A stretch of 64,000 bases of DNA, taken from positions 1,178,001 to 1,242,000 of the forward strand of contig OZ252252.1 of assembly GCA_965249745.1 (NCBI GenBank). Direction: 5' to 3'. The notes under the pieces are model-generated. The model made no database searches, had not been told where the DNA came from, and worked only from the letters and a program-made list of their open reading frames with translations. This document shows positions 61,211-64,000 of the stretch, piece after piece. The stretch comes from JANYHH01 sp965249745. GTDB lineage: Bacteria; Deinococcota; Deinococci; Deinococcales; JAAFIG01. The translations under genes were made by a program, and so were the position numbers. Numbering within the stretch: the first letter of the stretch is position 1; each line of letters begins with the position of its first letter.

Positions 61211-62857
61211 TCATGAGGCGGGTTCTAGCATTGCCGTCGGCACTTCATCGCCCGCTCGAGCGACATCCCTGGCGTTGCGTCGCCCGAACTGATGCGCCAG
61301 ATCGCGCTCCGTCAGGCGCAAGGCCGTCGGTCGTCCGTGAGGGCAAGCCCACGGCGTCAGGCAGACTCGCAACGCCTCGAGCATCTGATTCGCGTCCAAT
61401 CTGGAAAGCTGATGTCCGGCTTTAACCGCCGGGTGACAGGCGAACCGCGCCAGCACGTCGCGGCGCGCCTCGGTTCCGGCGAGCGCTCGCGTCACGATCT
61501 CTTGCACCAGACCTTGCAGCGGCAAGCCCGCCAGCGCCGCCGGAATCGCTCGCACCCGGTAGAGCGCCCCACCAAACGGCTCGAGACGCAAGCCCCACGA
61601 CTCGAGTTCATCGCGGCGCGAATCAAACTGCGCGATTTCCACGCCCGAAAGCGTGACCAGCTCTGGCGCTGGCAATTCTAGGGCCGTTCCGCTCGCAAAG
61701 GCCTGCTCCAACTCCTCGAAGATCACCCGCTCGTGGGCCGCGTGCTGATCCACCAGCCAGAGGTCGCCGTCGCCCTCCGCGACGAGATACGCGTCGCGGT
61801 ACGCCCCGATCAGCCGCAGCTCCGGGAAACCCGAACTGGCTCGCACCGGCGCGTTCACGACTCTCGGGGCGGGAGCCGACCGCACCAACGGCTGCGAGGA
61901 CAAGGCCGCCAGAATCGCCGCCCCAAGCGCCGCCTCGAGCGCCTTGGGTTCTAGCAAGGACACGCGCAGTTTCCCAGGGTGAACGTTGATGTTCAGCAGC
62001 TCCGGGGCGAGTTGCACGTTCAGCACCATTGTCGGCGCGTGATTCTTCGGCAGCAGACTATCGAAGGCGCGCAGCACCGCCGATGCCAATCCATCCTCCA
62101 ACTCCACCGGGCGACCATTGACCGCCAAGTGCATCCGATCCCGGCGCGGCCGGGTCAATTCTGGCCGGGAGATCACGCCGGATAGACCGTCCCCAGTCAC
62201 GTCCAGCAGGCGGTTCGCGGTCATCGCGCCGTACACGTCCGCGACCGCCTCGCGCCAACCGCCGGGCGCGTGCGACAGCCGCGACTCGCCGTCCACCGTG
62301 ACCCGCCAGGCCACGCCAGGGTGGTGCAGAACGTAGCGTTGCACCACTGCCAGACAGCGCCGCGTCTCCAGCGCGGCACTCTCCAAGGAGTTGCGCCGCG
62401 CCGGGAACCGAGCGAACAGATCGCGCATCTCAATGCTCGTTCCGACCGCGCAGGACAGCCGCTCCAAACTCAGCTCATCGCCGCTGGCGGTCAGCCTGAC
62501 CCCGCCGAGCTGCGACTTCGGTCTCGAGGTGATGGCTAGTTCGCTGGCAAACGCGATGCTCCAGAGCGCCTCGCCGCGAAACCCCAGGGTGGACACGCCG
62601 CGCAAATCCGTCTCTAGCTTGCTGGTCGCAAACCGCTTTGGCGCGAGCGGCAAATCCGATTCGGCGATCCCCGCGCCGTCGTCGGAAACGCTGAGGAGCT
62701 TCACCCCACCCTCGAGCAGTTCGATTTCAATCCGGGTCGCCCCGGCGTCCAGCGCGTTCTCCAGGAGTTCCTTGACCGCGTCTGCCGGGCGCGTCACGAC
62801 CTCGCCCGCCGCGATTTCGCGTTGCAGGTGCGGTGGGAGTACGCGAATGGCGGACAT
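61211..62857 (-). CDS. mutL: DNA mismatch repair protein MutL
   Basis: 548 residues. GHKL ATPase: ELLENALDAGATRIEIE, SVSDDGAGI, TLGFRGEALWSI. C-terminal dimerisation domain with the endonuclease metal motif D-Q-H-A-x2-E-x4-E (VDQHAAHERVIFEEL) and ACPHGRPTALRL, so it should nick DNA itself, as expected in a bacterium without MutH. The linker between domains is short, which accounts for the modest length. TAAAAT lies 9 nt before the ATG, the same spacing as for recN. It is separated from mutS by about 6 kb. Confidence 0.95.
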   Translation of the reverse strand: MSAIRVLPPHLQREIAAGEVVTRPADAVKELLENALDAGATRIEIELLEGGVKLLSVSDDGAGIAESDLPLAPKRFATSKLETDLRGVSTLGFRGEALWSIAFASELAITSRPKSQLGGVRLTASGDELSLERLSCAVGTSIEMRDLFARFPARRNSLESAALETRRCLAVVQRYVLHHPGVAWRVTVDGESRLSHAPGGWREAVADVYGAMTANRLLDVTGDGLSGVISRPELTRPRRDRMHLAVNGRPVELEDGLASAVLRAFDSLLPKNHAPTMVLNVQLAPELLNINVHPGKLRVSLLEPKALEAALGAAILAALSSQPLVRSAPAPRVVNAPVRASSGFPELRLIGAYRDAYLVAEGDGDLWLVDQHAAHERVIFEELEQAFASGTALELPAPELVTLSGVEIAQFDSRRDELESWGLRLEPFGGALYRVRAIPAALAGLPLQGLVQEIVTRALAGTEARRDVLARFACHPAVKAGHQLSRLDANQMLEALRVCLTPWACPHGRPTALRLTERDLAHQFGRRNARDVARAGDEVPTAMLEPAS

Positions 62858-63016
62858 GGAAACCGTATTTTACGCGGCTGACGAACCGAGAAAGTGACTT
62901 GACGACTCTCAAATTGGGGCAACGTTTTTGAATCAGTTCTGACAGCGGCGCGATGAACTTTTGAGACTTATCCTCGAGTCTTTGCGGTGAAGCCAATAAA
63001 TCGGGCATACTCAACC

Positions 63017-63904
63017 ATGCGGCTTCGGGTTCAGTTTCTGATCGGTCTCGCGTTTCTGTCTGGCTTAGCCAGCGCCCAATCAGAACCACCACGCCCGCTT
63101 GTTCGGGTTGGTTCGCAGGTTCTGACCACTCAGGACTTTGAGCACGTCAAAACCCTGTTGCCTTTCGAGCGGTTCAGAACCACGCCAGCACGAAGCCGTC
63201 TGATAGATGCGATTGAGCTGAATTACCTGGTGACACGCGCCAGACTCGAGCAATCCGGCATGGAAAGGATCACCCCAGAAAAGCTTGCGGCGACCGTAGC
63301 CCTTCTCGAGCGGCAGGGACAGAAGCAGCGCATAGAAGGGTCTGGCTATAGCGTAGAAGCCTTTGCAGAGGCAAAGCTAGTTGCGGCCCATTACCTGTAC
63401 CTGATTTTCGCTGGGAACTGGCAGGCGGCTACGATCTGGAACCTAGCTTTAGGCGATTACATGGGGACATCGCTGGACAACCAAAATACCTCTCAGGTGA
63501 ACCGCGAACAGACCCTTAGCAACAGTCTCAGTCCAGGGACCAGACCTATTGCTGTCACATTGCGCTCCATGCTGCTGAGCGGTTCAACACAGGCGAACGC
63601 CGTCACGCCCCATATTCGTTCCGAAGCCGATTTCATCAAATTCGCCCGCCGCATTTCAGAGGTCAGACGCGAAGTGGGCGGGTCGTACACGAGCGATTTC
63701 ACCCCGTCGCGGGTGGCGTTGAGCGATCTCGAGCCTGAAGTGCAACTCGCGGTTCTCCAGGCTCGAACACCGGGTTTGCTTCGCCTAGCTGCTCCGTTCG
63801 GTCGGGTTTGGCTTTCCAGCCTGCCGAAGTTGCCTGTGAAAGGGTCGGACAACCCTAGCGCCAGTTTGAGATTCAACCCACTGAGTTCGGCATGGTCAAC
63901 TTAA
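63017..63904 (+). CDS. Secreted SurA/PpiC N-domain-like protein
   Basis: 295 residues: signal peptide (MRLRVQFLIGLAFLSGLASAQ) and a helical domain beginning LVRVGSQVLTTQDFEHVKTL with IDAIELNYLVTRARLEQSGM, which resembles the N-terminal chaperone part of SurA/PrsA-type folding factors. The C-terminal part has a weak foldase-like pattern (KFARRISEVRREVGGSYTSDF, LEPEVQLAVLQARTPGLL), so a diverged parvulin domain is possible. CATACT (63006-63011) lies 5 nt before ATG 63017. The last seven residues (LSSAWST) and the stop come from the MITE-like element that starts near 63880. Confidence 0.7.
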   Translation: MRLRVQFLIGLAFLSGLASAQSEPPRPLVRVGSQVLTTQDFEHVKTLLPFERFRTTPARSRLIDAIELNYLVTRARLEQSGMERITPEKLAATVALLERQGQKQRIEGSGYSVEAFAEAKLVAAHYLYLIFAGNWQAATIWNLALGDYMGTSLDNQNTSQVNREQTLSNSLSPGTRPIAVTLRSMLLSGSTQANAVTPHIRSEADFIKFARRISEVRREVGGSYTSDFTPSRVALSDLEPEVQLAVLQARTPGLLRLAAPFGRVWLSSLPKLPVKGSDNPSASLRFNPLSSAWST

Positions 63905-63972
63905 CGTTTTAAGGCAATAGAGTGCTTCTGTGACGCACGCGTCTAGTAGCCGAATCGTGCCGTTATCAGTAA
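63880..63972 (-). repeat. MITE-like inverted-repeat element, copy 8
   Basis: Reverse orientation, from ACTGAGTTCGGCATGGTC to GTGCCGTTATCAGTAA. It overlaps the end of the SurA-like reading frame and provides its stop codon. Confidence 0.9.
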
Positions 63973-64000
63973 TTGCAGGTTCAAACCCAGGACTTCTTCA

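Overview
The window is a stretch of a GC-rich bacterial chromosome of about 60% GC, most likely from the Deinococcus lineage (Deinococcota). The clearest sign is the start-site signal. More than a dozen genes carry a TANNNT -10 hexamer only 5-7 nt in front of the initiator ATG or GTG and have no Shine-Dalgarno sequence, which is the leaderless layout known from Deinococcus. HisZ, LptB, DUF3084, FtsE/FtsX, outer-membrane-type beta-barrels and a proton-pumping rhodopsin also fit a two-membraned relative of Deinococcus or Truepera. The genus assignment is inference.

Layout. 1-7 kb: a 5'-truncated secreted nuclease, hisZ, an acetyltransferase, a CAP-domain lipoprotein and two small genes. 7.4-16.8 kb: a secreted WD40 protein, a giant DUF4157 protein (GC-rich front, AT-rich rear) and a STAND-type ATPase with a C-terminal BTAD/SARP-like region. 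The first two share a promoter-region motif, so the three may form one regulated unit. 16.9-22.2 kb: recN, a decayed VapBC-like locus interrupted by a small repeat element, and an ftsE-ftsX-envC-like division operon. 22.8-29.3 kb: three secreted DUF3500 paralogues, a HupE/UreJ-type membrane protein and two membrane-anchored proteins with one EF-hand loop each. This is the best candidate for an uncharacterised system in the window. 29.7-35.3 kb: folC with a 15-bp repeat expansion, a rhodopsin with a translationally coupled small membrane protein, a YHYH protein and a patatin-beta-barrel fusion. 35.5-41.7 kb: YdcF-like protein, cytochrome c lipoprotein, fur, YibE/F, nitroreductase and a type III polyketide synthase. 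41.7-52.4 kb: mixed accessory genes, including a frameshifted paralogue, tatA and RHS fragments, VOC proteins, DoxX, MFS and a solute-binding protein. 52.6-63.9 kb: mutS, manA, deoB, lptB, a DUF3084 protein, a second CAP lipoprotein, mutL and a secreted SurA-like protein.

Two sequence-scale signals run through everything. First, the palindrome CTCGAG occurs about 270 times (my manual count), roughly one per 235 bp and about 13 times what base composition predicts. It becomes rare in the AT-rich part of the DUF4157 gene and has expanded into a tandem array inside folC. Second, a non-coding inverted-repeat element of about 94 bp (MITE-like) is present in eight copies. Six lie at the 3' end of a gene, two of them supply the gene's last codons and stop, and one interrupts the VapBC-like locus. 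I saw no rRNA, tRNA, CRISPR array or transposase gene.
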